A stretch of 64,000 nucleotides of DNA. It comes from Natribacillus halophilus. GTDB lineage: Bacteria > Bacillota > Bacilli > Bacillales > Marinococcaceae. The notes under the pieces were generated by a model, which saw only the letters and a program-made list of their open reading frames with translations, was not told where the DNA came from and did not search any database. Positions 40,756 through 50,150 of this stretch are shown here, one piece after another. The stretch spans positions 1 to 64,000 of the forward strand of contig NZ_FNEN01000014.1 in assembly GCF_900100185.1 (NCBI RefSeq), given 5' to 3'. Position 1 is the stretch's first letter; each line of letters begins with the position of its first letter. A program made the translations under genes and the position numbers.

Positions 40756-43700
40756 TTAAGCATTCTCCGTGGATTCCAGCTTTAAATTCATTTTATCATT
40801 CGACTGATCTTCTTCATCATCCAGCTCTTTCATTTCGATCTCTTCTTCATTGCTGGAGAGCATTTTCACGTCCATGCCGAGACTCTGGAGTTCCTTGATC
40901 AGAACTTTAAACGATTCCGGAACGCCCGGCTCCGGCACGTTCTCGCCTTTCACAATCGATTCATACGTTTTCACACGACCGATCGTATCGTCCGATTTTA
41001 CCGTCAGAATTTCCTGAAGGGTATACGCAGCCCCGTAAGCCTCGAGCGCCCAAACTTCCATCTCTCCAAACCGTTGGCCGCCAAATTGTGCCTTACCGCC
41101 GAGCGGTTGTTGGGTGACCAATGAATAAGGTCCGGTTGAACGGGCGTGAAGTTTGTCATCGACCATGTGCGCGAGCTTAATCATATACATGACCCCGACG
41201 GACACACGATTATCATACGCTTCGCCGCTTCGTCCGTCATACAGGACCGTCTTACCGTCTCCGGCCATACCTGCTTCTTCAAGCGTCTCCTGGACATCTT
41301 CTTCGCGGGCACCGTCAAAGACCGGTGTAGCCACATGAATGCCCAGTTCGCGAGCGGCCATGCCCAGGTGCATTTCCAGCACTTGTCCGATATTCATTCG
41401 CGATGGCACTCCGAGAGGGTTTAACATCATGTCGATCGGCGTTCCGTCCGGCATAAACGGCATATCTTCCTCGGGCAGGATCCTGGAAATTACCCCTTTG
41501 TTGCCGTGCCGACCAGCCATTTTATCCCCTTCGTGGATCTTGCGCTTCTGCACGATATACACACGAACAAGCTGGTTCACACCCGGAGGCAGTTCGTCAC
41601 CGTCATCCCGGTTGAAGATCTTCACATCAAGGACGATGCCATCCCCGCCGTGAGGAGCCCTTAGGGAAGTGTCCCGCACTTCACGTGCTTTTTCTCCGAA
41701 GATAGCGTGAAGCAGACGCTCTTCAGCGGTCAGTTCTGTCATGCCTTTCGGGGTTACTTTCCCAACGAGGATGTCGCCATCCTTAATTTCGGCACCCACG
41801 CGAATGATTCCGCGATCATCAAGGTTGCGGAGCGCGTCTTCGCCAATGTTGGGAATATCACGGGTAATCTCTTCAGGGCCCAGTTTCGTATCCCGTGCTT
41901 CAGATTCATATTCTTCGATATGCACCGAGGTAAACACATCATCTTTAACGAGGCGTTCGCTAAGGATAATCGCGTCCTCATAGTTGTAACCTTCCCAGGT
42001 CATGAATCCAAGCAGTACATTGCGGCCGATTGCCATTTCTCCTTTATCCATGGAAGGACCGTCGGCGAGTACTTCTCCTTTGTCAATGAAGTCCCCTTCG
42101 TCGACAATCGGACGCTGATTATAGCTTGTGCCTTGATTCGAGCGGATAAATTTAGACATGCGGTAATTGTCTTCATCGGTTTCCACTTCTTTACCATCCA
42201 CTTCTTCAAGGCGGCGCATCTTGATTTCCTTGGCGGTGACACGTTTGACGACACCGCGATGGAGGGCGGTTACGGCCGCGCCGGAATCCTTGGCGGACAC
42301 ATATTCCATGCCTGTTCCGACGACAGGCGCTTCCGGCTCAAGCAAAGGCACGGCTTGCCGCTGCATGTTTGCGCCCATCAATGCGCGGTTGGAATCATCG
42401 TTTTCCAGGAATGGAACGGACGCTGTCGCTGCCGAAACGACCTGTTTCGGTGAAACGTCCATATAATCAATACGTTCTTTGGCGACGATCGTATTTTCTT
42501 CACGAAAACGAGCAATGATATGGTCATCGATAAACGCGCCGTCTTCATCAAGCCTCGCGTTCGCCTGGGCAACGACGTAATTCAGTTCTTCATCCGCCGT
42601 CAAATAATCCACTTGGCTCGAGACTTTCCCGGTTTCTTTATCGACACGGCGATAGGGGGTTTCCATAAACCCGAACTCATTGACTTTTGCATAGCTGGAC
42701 AAAGAGTTGATCAAGCCGATGTTCGGTCCTTCAGGTGTTTCAATCGGACACATACGGCCGTAATGAGAATAGTGAACGTCCCGTACTTCCATGCCCGCGC
42801 GTTCTCTCGTTAAACCACCGGGGCCCAGCGCGGACAACCGACGTTTGTGTGTTAATTCAGCGAGCGGATTCGTTTGATCCATAAACTGGGAGAGCTGGGA
42901 GCTTCCGAAAAACTCCTTAATCGACGCAATCACGGGGCGAATATTAATCAATGCCTGCGGTGTGATTTGACTCGGATCCTGAATCGACATCCGCTCGCGG
43001 ACGACACGCTCCATGCGTGACAAGCCGATACGGAATTGATTTTGCAACAGTTCACCGACCGAGCGTAAGCGGCGGTTTCCGAGGTGGTCGATGTCATCCG
43101 TACCGCCGACACCGTGTAGCAGGTTGAAGAAATAGCTAATGGACGCGATGATGTCTTCAGGTGTAATATGCTTGATATCCGTATCAATCGTGCCATTGCT
43201 GATGACTTCGATCGTTTGCTCGCCTTCAGAGTCATTGGGTGCGTAGATCTTAATCGATTGCACCACTACATCACTGTCATCTTCGACGATACCGTCGACA
43301 ACCCGAAAAGTCTTAAAGCCAAGACCATTGTCAAGATAAGGCAATAAGCGGTCGAGTGTGCGCCGGTCGATCAATGTCCCTTCTTCGGCGAGGACCTCCC
43401 CGGTTTCCGGATCAGCGAGTGTCTCGGCGAGCACTTGATTAAAAAGACGGTCCTTAATGTGCAGCTTTTTATTGATTTTGTAACGCCCGACATTCGCCAG
43501 GTCATATCGTTTCGGATCAAAAAAGCGGGATTCCAGCAAGCTCCGCGCATTTTCAACCGTCGGAGGCTCACCCGGACGCAAGCGTTCATAGATTTCCAAC
43601 AATGCTTTTTCCGTATCTTCTGTGTTATCCTTTTCCAATGAGTTACGCAAAAACTCATTTTCACCGATTAAATCGACAATTTCCTGATCCGAACCAAATC

Positions 43701-44307
43701 CGAGAGCTCTGAGCAAGACGGTAACCGGGATTTTACGCGTGCGATCGATACGCACGTAGGTGATGTCCTTGGCATCCGTTTCCAGTTCCAGCCAAGCTCC
43801 ACGGTTAGGAATAACTGTGGCTGTAAACCCTTTTTTGCCGTTCTTATCGATTTTTTCGCTATAATAAACACTTGGTGAACGGACGAGCTGGGAAACGATG
43901 ACGCGCTCGGCACCATTAATAATAAATGTTCCGGTATCGGTCATCAGCGGAAAATCACCCATAAATACTTCCTGTTCTTTCACTTCGCCCGTTTCCTGAT
44001 TCATGAGACGGACTTTCACGCGTAGCGGCGCGGAATACGTCACATCCCGCTCTTTAGAATCTTCAACGGAATATTTCGGCTCACCAAGGCTGTAATCGAT
44101 GAATTCCAGCACGAGATTACCAGTAAAATCTTCAATAGGGGATATATCCTGGAACATGACTCGCATCCCTTCATCGAGAAACCACTGGTATGAAGCCGTT
44201 TGAATCTCAATGAGATTAGGAAGCTCTAAAACCTCGCTAATCCTCGCGTAGCTTCTTCGCTGGCGATGGCGTCCATACTGAATGAGTTGACCTGTCAACG
44301 AATTCAC
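40756..44307 (-). CDS. rpoB: RNA polymerase beta subunit
   Basis: 1183 aa. The rifampicin region [20 protein letters not shown] then [11 protein letters not shown] is wild type. Other motifs: [15 protein letters not shown] and [20 protein letters not shown] at the C terminus. The C-terminal tail is acidic ([18 protein letters not shown]). The gene starts with [20 protein letters not shown]. Its promoter (44679-44707) lies about 370 nt upstream, so it has a long leader containing repeat R2. Confidence 0.98.
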   Translation of the reverse strand: MNSLTGQLIQYGRHRQRRSYARISEVLELPNLIEIQTASYQWFLDEGMRVMFQDISPIEDFTGNLVLEFIDYSLGEPKYSVEDSKERDVTYSAPLRVKVRLMNQETGEVKEQEVFMGDFPLMTDTGTFIINGAERVIVSQLVRSPSVYYSEKIDKNGKKGFTATVIPNRGAWLELETDAKDITYVRIDRTRKIPVTVLLRALGFGSDQEIVDLIGENEFLRNSLEKDNTEDTEKALLEIYERLRPGEPPTVENARSLLESRFFDPKRYDLANVGRYKINKKLHIKDRLFNQVLAETLADPETGEVLAEEGTLIDRRTLDRLLPYLDNGLGFKTFRVVDGIVEDDSDVVVQSIKIYAPNDSEGEQTIEVISNGTIDTDIKHITPEDIIASISYFFNLLHGVGGTDDIDHLGNRRLRSVGELLQNQFRIGLSRMERVVRERMSIQDPSQITPQALINIRPVIASIKEFFGSSQLSQFMDQTNPLAELTHKRRLSALGPGGLTRERAGMEVRDVHYSHYGRMCPIETPEGPNIGLINSLSSYAKVNEFGFMETPYRRVDKETGKVSSQVDYLTADEELNYVVAQANARLDEDGAFIDDHIIARFREENTIVAKERIDYMDVSPKQVVSAATASVPFLENDDSNRALMGANMQRQAVPLLEPEAPVVGTGMEYVSAKDSGAAVTALHRGVVKRVTAKEIKMRRLEEVDGKEVETDEDNYRMSKFIRSNQGTSYNQRPIVDEGDFIDKGEVLADGPSMDKGEMAIGRNVLLGFMTWEGYNYEDAIILSERLVKDDVFTSVHIEEYESEARDTKLGPEEITRDIPNIGEDALRNLDDRGIIRVGAEIKDGDILVGKVTPKGMTELTAEERLLHAIFGEKAREVRDTSLRAPHGGDGIVLDVKIFNRDDGDELPPGVNQLVRVYIVQKRKIHEGDKMAGRHGNKGVISRILPEEDMPFMPDGTPIDMMLNPLGVPSRMNIGQVLEMHLGMAARELGIHVATPVFDGAREEDVQETLEEAGMAGDGKTVLYDGRSGEAYDNRVSVGVMYMIKLAHMVDDKLHARSTGPYSLVTQQPLGGKAQFGGQRFGEMEVWALEAYGAAYTLQEILTVKSDDTIGRVKTYESIVKGENVPEPGVPESFKVLIKELQSLGMDVKMLSSNEEEIEMKELDDEEDQSNDKMNLKLESTENA

Positions 44308-44446
44308 CCCTCAAAATCCGCATTTTGTTTAGCTCCCCCTATAGGATCCCGGCACGACCCATTGCCAAGGGAGAAAAAATAAATCATCCTACTTATGAGA
44401 AGAATGAGCCGCCAGTTATATACAAGGGGAGCAACACGTAGTATTA

Positions 44447-44530
44447 GAAAACTTGGCTTATCGCCAAGCATGGCGAAAGCCTTAGTTGCACTTATGCAGA
44501 ATAAGAAAGATTTCCTTTCTTATCTGCCAA
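44447..44530 (+). repeat. Dispersed structured repeat, copy R2 (rpoB leader)
   Basis: About 84 bp. GAAAACTTGGCTTATCGCC, the core TTAGTTGCACTTATGCA, hairpin AAGAAAG/CTTTCTT and end CTGCCAATA. Orientation opposite to rpoB. Confidence 0.85.
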
Positions 44531-44611
44531 TATGAACATCATAGATTTTTTCAGATTATACCAGTGTTCCCGACCCCGATAACCTTTATACCTGTAAATG
44601 TTGGAGAACGC

Positions 44612-44644
44612 TATGAAAGTTTCACTTTCCTAGCTGCCAAAAGA
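44612..44644 (+). repeat. Tail fragment of the dispersed repeat
   Basis: GAAAGTTTCACTTTC hairpin followed by CTAGCTGCCAAAAG, resembling the last third of R1/R5. It lies 82 nt downstream of R2 in the same orientation. Confidence 0.5.
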
Positions 44645-44678
44645 TCTTTGCCATTCATACGTTTATACGCATTATAAG

Positions 44679-44707
44679 ATAGTATCATAAACGAGATTGA
44701 AGGTCAA
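44679..44707 (-). promoter_or_regulatory. Sigma-A promoter of rpoBC
   Basis: On the minus strand TTGACC (44702-44707), 17-nt spacer, TACTAT (44679-44684), 9 nt after the rsmC stop codon. Confidence 0.7.
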
Positions 44708-44715
44708 ACATTTTT

Positions 44716-45327
44716 TTAATCTTTTTCCAGGCCCCTTGCCCTGAACACGCGATACCCCTTGTCTTTATCCACTTCAACGACCTCTTCGTACATATCTTGC
44801 AACTTTCGTTTCGCCGAAGGCGCTCCCTGCTTTTTCTGAATCACAATCCAGAGCTCGCCTCCGGGTAATAAATAAGCACGCGCGTCTGACAACATTCGAT
44901 ACACCACCGCTTTTCCCGCTCGAATCGGCGGATTGATGACGATGGCCGCGAAGCGTTCGCTATCTGCCACACCGGAAAAAAGGTCGCCGGAAACGACCTG
45001 TACCGCGTAAGCTTCATTGCGTGCGGCGTTTTGGCGGGCAAGCTCCACCGCTCGTTGGTTCACATCCGATAGGGTTACGTGTCGGCCGGTGATGTTTGCA
45101 AGCATGATGCCCATCGCCCCGTAGCCACATCCCATATCCAGTAACGGTCCGGCAATATCAGGTTCCGTAAACGTCTCCACCAAAAAACGACTCCCGAAAT
45201 CTACTCCTTCTTTCGAAAAAACACCGTGGTCCGAAACAAAAGAAAACGAACGACCGCTTATTTCGGTGTTGAACACCTGCTCATTACTTCGCGTCACCGG
45301 ATGCTCGTTATAATAATGTTGCGTCAT
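44716..45327 (-). CDS. rsmC: Class I methyltransferase, RsmC-like (16S rRNA G1207 type)
   Basis: 203 aa from ATG 45325-45327 (MTQHYYNEHPVTRSNEQVF) with AGGAGG upstream. SAM motif LDMGCGYGAMGI near 60 and the N-methyltransferase motif VINPPIRAGK near 125. Family members methylate guanine N2 of 16S rRNA. Same place as B. subtilis ybxB, between rplL and rpoB. It lies downstream of the rplL terminator so depends on readthrough or a weak own promoter. Confidence 0.85.
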   Translation of the reverse strand: MTQHYYNEHPVTRSNEQVFNTEISGRSFSFVSDHGVFSKEGVDFGSRFLVETFTEPDIAGPLLDMGCGYGAMGIMLANITGRHVTLSDVNQRAVELARQNAARNEAYAVQVVSGDLFSGVADSERFAAIVINPPIRAGKAVVYRMLSDARAYLLPGGELWIVIQKKQGAPSAKRKLQDMYEEVVEVDKDKGYRVFRARGLEKD

Positions 45328-45348
45328 GCGGCTTTTGCCTCCTGCTTG

Positions 45349-45382
45349 AAAAAGCTTCCCCACCACATGCGGCAGGGAAGCT
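45349..45382 (-). terminator. Terminator after rplL
   Basis: AGCTTCCC/GGGAAGCT 8-bp stem (45353-45360 with 45375-45382) and five T on the minus strand. It ends most rplJL transcripts before rsmC. Confidence 0.85.
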
Positions 45383-45398
45383 CCTTGATTTGCAATGC

Positions 45399-45764
45399 TT
45401 ATTTCAGTTCAATTTCGGCGCCGGCTTCTTCAAGCTGGCTCTTCATTTCTTCAGCGTCTTCTTTGCTCACGGATTCCTTAAGCGTTTCCGGCACGCCGTC
45501 AACAAGGGATTTCGCTTCTTTAAGTCCAAGTCCCGTAATCTCGCGAACGACTTTAATAACGTTAATTTTGGAAGAACCTGCGCTATTCAATACGACGTTA
45601 AAGTCCGTTTGTTCTTCTTCGGCAGCTTCGTCTCCGCCACCGCCGCCAACAGCTACAGGTGCCGCGGCTGTTACACCGAATTCTTCTTCAATTGCCTTGA
45701 CAAGGTCGTTTAGTTCAAGGACAGTCATGCCCTTGATTTCTTCAATGATTTGTTCTTTTGCCAT
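45399..45764 (-). CDS. rplL: 50S ribosomal protein L7/L12
   Basis: 121 aa from ATG 45762-45764 ([15 protein letters not shown]). An N-terminal dimerisation domain, a flexible Ala/Gly hinge ([19 protein letters not shown]) and the C-terminal factor-binding domain ([19 protein letters not shown]). The hinge is unusually Gly-rich. Forms the stalk with L10. Confidence 0.98.
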   Translation of the reverse strand: MAKEQIIEEIKGMTVLELNDLVKAIEEEFGVTAAAPVAVGGGGGDEAAEEEQTDFNVVLNSAGSSKINVIKVVREITGLGLKEAKSLVDGVPETLKESVSKEDAEEMKSQLEEAGAEIELK

Positions 45765-45791
45765 TGTGATTTCCTCCTTCAAAAATATCGA

Positions 45792-46298
45792 TTAAGATGC
45801 GTTCTCATTTTCTTCTTTTTGATCTGCTACCGCCTGGGATGCAAGAGCAAAATTACGCAGCGGCGCTTGCAACACACTGAGCAACATGGCGACAAGACCA
45901 TCGTAAGAAGGCAGCTCGGCCAGTTGTTTAATATTATCGACCGTGGTTACTTCTCCCTGGATGATGCCTGTCTTAATCTCAAGAGCCGGATTAGCCTTGG
46001 AAAAGTCATTAAGCACTCTTGCTGCCGCTACAGCGTCGGTTGCACTCGTCGCGATCGCTGTGGGCCCCACGAGAAATTCATCAATTTCCGTGAAGTTCGT
46101 CTCTGCGGTCGCGCGCCGAGCCATCGTGTTTTTGTACACTTTAAACTCGACGTCCTCTTCACGAAGCTTTCTGCGAAGTTCCGTTGCCTGGGCTACATTA
46201 AGCCCTCGGTAATCGACGAAGACAATCGATTCACTGTTTGCAAGCTTGTCGGCTATTTCACTAACGACAGCCTGTTTTTGTTCAATCACGGTACTCAT
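45792..46298 (-). CDS. rplJ: 50S ribosomal protein L10
   Basis: 168 aa from ATG 46296-46298 ([19 protein letters not shown]), with CAGGAGGTG upstream. Stalk base: binds 23S rRNA and L12 dimers. In Bacillus L10-L12 binds the rplJ leader and causes early termination; that leader is present at 46327-46470. Confidence 0.97.
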   Translation of the reverse strand: MSTVIEQKQAVVSEIADKLANSESIVFVDYRGLNVAQATELRRKLREEDVEFKVYKNTMARRATAETNFTEIDEFLVGPTAIATSATDAVAAARVLNDFSKANPALEIKTGIIQGEVTTVDNIKQLAELPSYDGLVAMLLSVLQAPLRNFALASQAVADQKEENENAS

Positions 46299-46326
46299 CG
46301 TCACACCTCCTGTTAAAAATCTCATA

Positions 46327-46470
46327 AAAGCAAAAAGACCTCTTTACGTCGCCGCAGACATAAAAAGGTCTTCCATCGGAACATGTTCACCATTAGAAAA
46401 TGTTCCCTATGACGTCAGATCACCTCGGCAGGAAATTAAGCGTGTGAAACGCACCTGCTGTCTACGGTTG
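46327..46470 (-). promoter_or_regulatory. L10 (rplJ) leader with attenuator
   Basis: The minus strand contains the conserved CCTGCCGAGGTGAT motif of Firmicute L10 leaders (about 46419-46432). A terminator follows: AAGACCT/AGGTCTT (46335-46341 with 46366-46372) and TTTTTGCTTTT. Excess L10 is thought to bind the leader and favour the terminator. The start codon lies 30 nt beyond. Confidence 0.85.
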
Positions 46471-46476
46471 ATGCTC

Positions 46477-46566
46477 TTTTATTTAGCAGACAAGAAAGTA
46501 CAACTTTCTTGTCGTGCATAAGTGCAACTAAGGCTTTCGCCATCCTTGGCGATAAGCCAAGTTTGC
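46477..46566 (-). repeat. Dispersed structured repeat, copy R3 (within rplJ transcript leader)
   Basis: About 90 bp on the minus strand: GCAAACTTGGCTTATCGCC, core TTAGTTGCACTTATGCA, hairpin CAAGAAAGT/ACTTTCTTG and end CTGCTAAATAAAA. It lies between the rplJ promoter (46580-46608) and the L10 attenuator and is therefore transcribed in the sense of the family consensus. Confidence 0.85.
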
Positions 46567-46579
46567 TTTAACGTGCTCC

Positions 46580-46608
46580 AGTATATGGGATACAGACACA
46601 AAAGTCAA
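46580..46608 (-). promoter_or_regulatory. Sigma-A promoter of rplJ-rplL
   Basis: On the minus strand TTGACT (46603-46608), 17-nt spacer, TATACT (46580-46585). The -35 box overlaps the last codons of rplA. Confidence 0.8.
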
Positions 46609-47303
46609 ACGCTAATGCCGCTTGTGGTGACCTTTACACCCGGCCCCATGGAAGAAGCGACGGAAATATTGCGCATGTAAGTCCCTTTGGCCGCCGATGG
46701 TCTCGCCTTCATGAGCGTATCGACCACTGTGTTCAAATTCTCTTTTAATTGATCCGTTTCGAAAGAAACTTTTCCGATCGGAACGTGAACATTTCCGGCT
46801 TTCTCCACACGGTATTCTACTTTCCCCGCCTTGATTTCGTTCACCGCCTGGGCGATGTCCATCGTAACCGTCCCGGTTTTCGGGTTCGGCATTAAGCCGC
46901 GGGGGCCGAGAATACGTCCGAGTTTGCCGACTTGAGCCATCATGTCCGGTGTGGCCACGACGACATCAAAGTCCAGCCACCCTTGCTGGATTCTATCGAC
47001 AAGCTCTTCTTCACCGACGATATCCGCGCCCGCTTCTTCGGCTTCATTCGCCTTTTCGCCTTTCGCGAACACGAGTACACGCTTCGTTTTTCCTGTGCCG
47101 TGAGGAAGGACGACAGCGCCGCGAATTTGCTGGTCGGCTTTACGTGGATCTACACCCAGGCGAAGCGCGACTTCTACCGTTTCGTCAAAATTCGCCGGTG
47201 CGACTTTTTGAACGAGTTCCAGCGCTTCCACAGATGAATAACTGCGGGACGTATCCACTTGCTGTTTGGCCTCTACAAATTTTTTCCCTTGTTTTTTGGG
47301 CAT
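46605..47303 (-). CDS. rplA: 50S ribosomal protein L1
   Basis: 232 aa. [19 protein letters not shown] and the N-terminal [15 protein letters not shown]-type motif ([14 protein letters not shown]) are diagnostic. L1 forms the mobile stalk at the E site. Ribosome site AAGAGGAG. It lies 89 nt after rplK. Confidence 0.98.
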   Translation of the reverse strand: MPKKQGKKFVEAKQQVDTSRSYSSVEALELVQKVAPANFDETVEVALRLGVDPRKADQQIRGAVVLPHGTGKTKRVLVFAKGEKANEAEEAGADIVGEEELVDRIQQGWLDFDVVVATPDMMAQVGKLGRILGPRGLMPNPKTGTVTMDIAQAVNEIKAGKVEYRVEKAGNVHVPIGKVSFETDQLKENLNTVVDTLMKARPSAAKGTYMRNISVASSMGPGVKVTTSGISV

Positions 47304-47392
47304 TTCATTTCAACTCCTCTTTTGTGGTTTAACGGTTTAACCTCCCACGCAGGATCTCATCCGCCTGGTCCTACCCAAACGGAGAAGATGAC

Positions 47393-47818
47393 CTAACCTT
47401 CAATCGCAATGCCCATGCTGCGTGCGGTGCCTTCGATCATACGAACGGCCGCCTCTGTACTTTCGGCATTGAGATCTTCATATTTCGTCTCCGCGATTTC
47501 ACGGATTTGATCGGCAGTCACACTGCCTACTTTCGTTTTATGCGGTTCACCGGAGCCCCCGTTAACGCCAGCGGCTTGTTGTAGCAATACCGGGGCCGGC
47601 GGTGTCTTCGTAATAAACGTAAACGAACGGTCTTCGTACACACTGATTTCAACCGGGATGATCGTCCCTGTCTGCTCTTGTGTGTGGGCATTAAATTCTT
47701 TACAAAAACCCATGATATTAATACCAGCCTGACCGAGCGCGGGTCCGACCGGCGGTGCCGGGTTGGCTTTGCCTGCAGGAATTTGTAGCTTGACTACCTT
47801 TTCTACCTTTCTAGCCAC
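47393..47818 (-). CDS. rplK: 50S ribosomal protein L11
   Basis: 141 aa from GTG 47816-47818 ([17 protein letters not shown]) with AAGGAGG upstream; the longer open frame to 47962 is non-coding. L11 binds the GTPase-associated centre and is needed for the RelA stringent response. Thiostrepton-contact prolines in [10 protein letters not shown] are intact. Confidence 0.97.
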   Translation of the reverse strand: MARKVEKVVKLQIPAGKANPAPPVGPALGQAGINIMGFCKEFNAHTQEQTGTIIPVEISVYEDRSFTFITKTPPAPVLLQQAAGVNGGSGEPHKTKVGSVTADQIREIAETKYEDLNAESTEAAVRMIEGTARSMGIAIEG

Positions 47819-47968
47819 GCGACACACCTCCTTCACTCGTATTGTGGTTTTTCGGGTAAGGATGCCCTCCCACGTTCTGCTCCACCGCAAGGAACTTGCA
47901 AGATGAGCAAACATGATAAATGGTATCATCTTAATAGACGAACCGCAAGCATTTGCAGCCATCAGCCG

Positions 47969-48502
47969 TTATATTTTTTCCACTTGATGAAAATCCAGTT
48001 CCACAGGCGTCTCCCGTCCGAACATATTGACGTGCACCTTGACCTTTTGTTTCTCACCGTTAATTTCCTCAACGGTACCCGTAAAGTCTGTGAACGGGCC
48101 TTCATTAACCTTCACTGACTCTTTCAGTTCCAGGTCAATTTCCGTTTTCGGCGTATCTTCACCCATTTTCCGCAAGATGTCATCCACTTCATCAGGCATA
48201 AGGGGGTTCGGCTTGGAACCGGCACCTGGAGAACCTACAAAGCCGGTGACCCCGGGGGTGTTGCGCACAACATACCAGGAGTCGTCCGTCATCACCATTT
48301 CTACGATAACATAGCCCGGGAATGTTTTTTTGTTGACGGTCCTCGTCTTTCCGTCTTTCGTTTCCTTCTCTTCCTCCATGGGCACGAGCACTCTAAAGAT
48401 CTTATCAAGCATATCCATGGACGCCACACGCTTATCCAGATTAATTTTGACCCTGTTTTCATACCCGGAATACGTATGTACCACATACCAATTTTTCTCC
48501 AT
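47969..48502 (-). CDS. nusG: Transcription elongation factor NusG
   Basis: 177 aa. NGN domain (WYVVHTYSGYENRVKINLD; SWYVVRNTPGVTGFVG) and C-terminal KOW domain (VNEGPFTDFTGTVEEINGEK). Binds RNA polymerase clamp; in Bacillus it stimulates pausing. The 150-nt gap to rplK contains a small ATGATA/TATCAT hairpin (on the minus strand, about 47920-47936) and possibly a weak promoter. Confidence 0.98.
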   Translation of the reverse strand: MEKNWYVVHTYSGYENRVKINLDKRVASMDMLDKIFRVLVPMEEEKETKDGKTRTVNKKTFPGYVIVEMVMTDDSWYVVRNTPGVTGFVGSPGAGSKPNPLMPDEVDDILRKMGEDTPKTEIDLELKESVKVNEGPFTDFTGTVEEINGEKQKVKVHVNMFGRETPVELDFHQVEKI

Positions 48503-48576
48503 ATTTAACGGACCGGTCGATCCCTTTCCTCCCTCCTATGCATTCACCACAGGCCTAACCAATAGAACATGACCTG

Positions 48577-48765
48577 CTAAGCAAGAAATGTTTCGACGAG
48601 AAATGATATCCCGGCGTCCACAATCGCAAAAAAGATCGTAATAAAGATCAATGTCAGGATCACAATACGGGTATATCTAAAAAGCTCTCTCGGCGTTGGC
48701 CAAGTGGTACGTTTCATTTCCTGTCCTACTTCGCGCAGGAACTGGATACTTTTCTTAAAAATCAC
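48577..48765 (-). CDS. secE: Protein translocase subunit SecE
   Basis: 62 aa from GTG 48763-48765 with AGGGGAGGGG 3-4 nt upstream; an ATG further up has no ribosome site. The conserved FLREVGQEMKRTTWPTPREL amphipathic region is followed by one membrane helix (IVILTLIFITIFFAIVDAGI). SecE clamps SecY. It is followed by nusG. The L33 gene (rpmG) that usually precedes it is absent. Confidence 0.95.
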   Translation of the reverse strand: MIFKKSIQFLREVGQEMKRTTWPTPRELFRYTRIVILTLIFITIFFAIVDAGISFLVETFLA

Positions 48766-48803
48766 GAGCCCCTCCCCTGTTATCGGCCTCACGAATAAGC
48801 ATC

Positions 48804-48837
48804 TTTTTCGCAGATAATGGCGATAAGCCAAGTTTTC
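48804..48837 (-). repeat. Internally deleted repeat copy R4 (before secE)
   Basis: On the minus strand GAAAACTTGGCTTATCGCCA joined directly to TTATCTGCGAAAAA. The first 20 nt equal the family's left end and the last about 14 nt resemble its right end, so about 50 nt of middle is missing. Confidence 0.65.
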
Positions 48838-48845
48838 TTAAACAT

Positions 48846-48871
48846 AAAAAAACAACCGCAGTCGGTGTGTT
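48846..48871 (-). terminator. Probable terminator upstream of secE
   Basis: On the minus strand AACA(C)ACCG/CGGTTGTT with one bulge and seven T (48846-48852). It would end transcripts entering from sigH. Confidence 0.6.
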
Positions 48872-49052
48872 TTCAACGGTACTCATCTATAAAGTTATTC
48901 CGTTCATTGATATCCGTACACATCATGCGCATAAACTGTATCACAGCAGGCATTCCCTGTCAAATGAAGGCAGGAAAATTAAATTCAAAGGTAACGTCAA
49001 AGTAAAATCCCCGTGGAAAACAATGTGCGCCATGCTAAGATGGGCAGTGTGC

Positions 49053-49258
49053 CCGATTTCATACCTCAAAGGGCTAGCGGAACGGTCCGTGAGGGATGAT
49101 ATCCCCGTTTTCATACCCCAAAGAGCGGGCGGTGCGATCCGTGAGGTTTAATATCCCCGATTTTATACCCCAAAGGGCGGGCGGAACGATCCCTGAGGGA
49201 TGATATCCTCGTTTTCATACCCCAAAGGGCGGGCGGATCCATACGTGAGGGATGATCA
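49053..49258. repeat. 52-bp tandem repeat, four copies
   Basis: Units start at 49061, 49113, 49165 and 49217 (exact period 52; the last is truncated). Typical unit: ATACCCCAAAGGGCGGGCGG, then AACGATCCGTGAGGGATGAT and ATCCCCGTTTTC. Each unit contains an inverted pair GGGAT/ATCCC. Copies differ at several positions, so it is not a recent expansion. No spacers, hence not a CRISPR. Confidence 0.85.
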
Positions 49259-49346
49259 ATGTGATACGTATACGCTCCTTATAAAATTGGAACTATTCCT
49301 GCGCCCTCTGCCGATATCGCGGGGGAAATGTCGTCTAACATCAATA

Positions 49347-49371
49347 CGAGAACACGACATTCGTGCTCTCG
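49347..49371. other. Hairpin downstream of sigH
   Basis: CGAGAACACGA and TCGTGCTCTCG form an 11-bp stem with one G-U, 3-nt loop. Followed by a weak T tract only on the plus strand; possibly a sigH mRNA 3' end. Confidence 0.5.
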
Positions 49372-49426
49372 TTTCAGTGTGTGAAAATCCTCAAAAACCG
49401 TCGAAGATTCTGTTAATTTTGCGGTT

Positions 49427-50083
49427 TCAAAGGACCATCTTCTCTATTTGTGCATAGCGTTCAAGTTTTCTTTTTACTCGCTGCAACGCGTTATCGATCG
49501 ACTTCATATGTACGTTGACAGCGGTGGAGATTTCCTGGTAAGAGTGGCCATCCAAATAAAGCTGGAGCACTTTTTGTTCCAATTCACTTAAAACCTGGGC
49601 GATTCTATATTCGAGATCATTCATTTCCTCGCGATTCAGCAACACTTCCTCGGGGTTTGACACAATCGTGCCACAAACAATATCCATCAGTGTGCGGTCG
49701 GATTCTTCATCATAAATCGGCTTGTCCAACGATACATATGAATTTAAAGGTGCGTGTTTCTGGCGGGTAGCGGCTTTGACCGCGGTAATGATCTGCCGCG
49801 TAATACAAAGTTCGGCAAAAGCCCGAAACGAAGAAAGCCTGCCCCCCTTAAAATCCCGTATCGCCTTATAGAGTCCGATCATCCCTTCTTGCATAATATC
49901 TTCATGATCGGCGCCCATAAGGAAATAAGATCGCGATTTTACCCGGACAAAGTTTTTATACTTGTGAATCAGTTGGTCCAACGCAGTGGAGTCACCCTGG
50001 TGTACGTTCGTTACAAGTCGTTCGTCTTCTGTCTCCTCAACGTGTCGCTGTTTCTTCTCTATGAGGTGCACATTCACAACCAT
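49427..50083 (-). CDS. sigH: RNA polymerase sigma-H factor
   Basis: 218 aa. Region 2 (GDSTALDQLIHKYKNFV, YFLMGADHEDIMQEGMIGLY) and region 4 (VLQLYLDGHSYQEISTAV, VKSIDNALQRVKRKLE-like) are typical of Spo0H. Sigma-H drives transition-state and early sporulation genes. Its promoter (50117-50146) is a sigma-A type as in B. subtilis. Confidence 0.95.
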   Translation of the reverse strand: MVVNVHLIEKKQRHVEETEDERLVTNVHQGDSTALDQLIHKYKNFVRVKSRSYFLMGADHEDIMQEGMIGLYKAIRDFKGGRLSSFRAFAELCITRQIITAVKAATRQKHAPLNSYVSLDKPIYDEESDRTLMDIVCGTIVSNPEEVLLNREEMNDLEYRIAQVLSELEQKVLQLYLDGHSYQEISTAVNVHMKSIDNALQRVKRKLERYAQIEKMVL

Positions 50084-50116
50084 CCCTCGCCCTCGCCTTC
50101 GATGTCTGTTTCACTT

Positions 50117-50146
50117 AGTATAAAGCAGTCTCAAACAGCAAGTCAA
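50117..50146 (-). promoter_or_regulatory. Sigma-A promoter of sigH
   Basis: On the minus strand TTGACT (50141-50146), 18-nt spacer, TATACT (50117-50122), located 5 nt past the rae1 stop. In B. subtilis this promoter is repressed by AbrB; no AbrB site can be judged by eye. Confidence 0.65.
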
Positions 50147-50150
50147 TAAC

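Larger units (their letters stand above)
44308..44678 (-). other. Long rpoB leader containing repeat copies
   Basis: About 370 nt of transcribed leader without an open frame. It holds one full copy (R2) and one tail fragment of the dispersed repeat, both in the orientation opposite to transcription. I see no other feature. Confidence 0.55.
48766..49426. other. sigH-secE gap without a gene
   Basis: 661 nt. It holds repeat R4, a terminator, a 52-bp tandem repeat and a hairpin near sigH. I looked on both strands for L33 (49 aa, CxxC...CxxC) and found nothing. A 30-codon frame (MAHIVFHGDF...) near 49031 on the minus strand is not recognisable. Confidence 0.6.

Noticed and set aside
40756-44307. 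Rifampicin-resistance change in rpoB
   Set aside because: All positions of the resistance region read as wild type.
48867-49151. 94-codon plus-strand frame in the sigH-secE gap as a transposase remnant
   Set aside because: Runs into the tandem repeat, no recognised motif and no ribosome site.
49053-49258. Regular repeat array as a possible CRISPR
   Set aside because: Units are directly tandem with period 52 and no variable spacers, and no cas genes are near.
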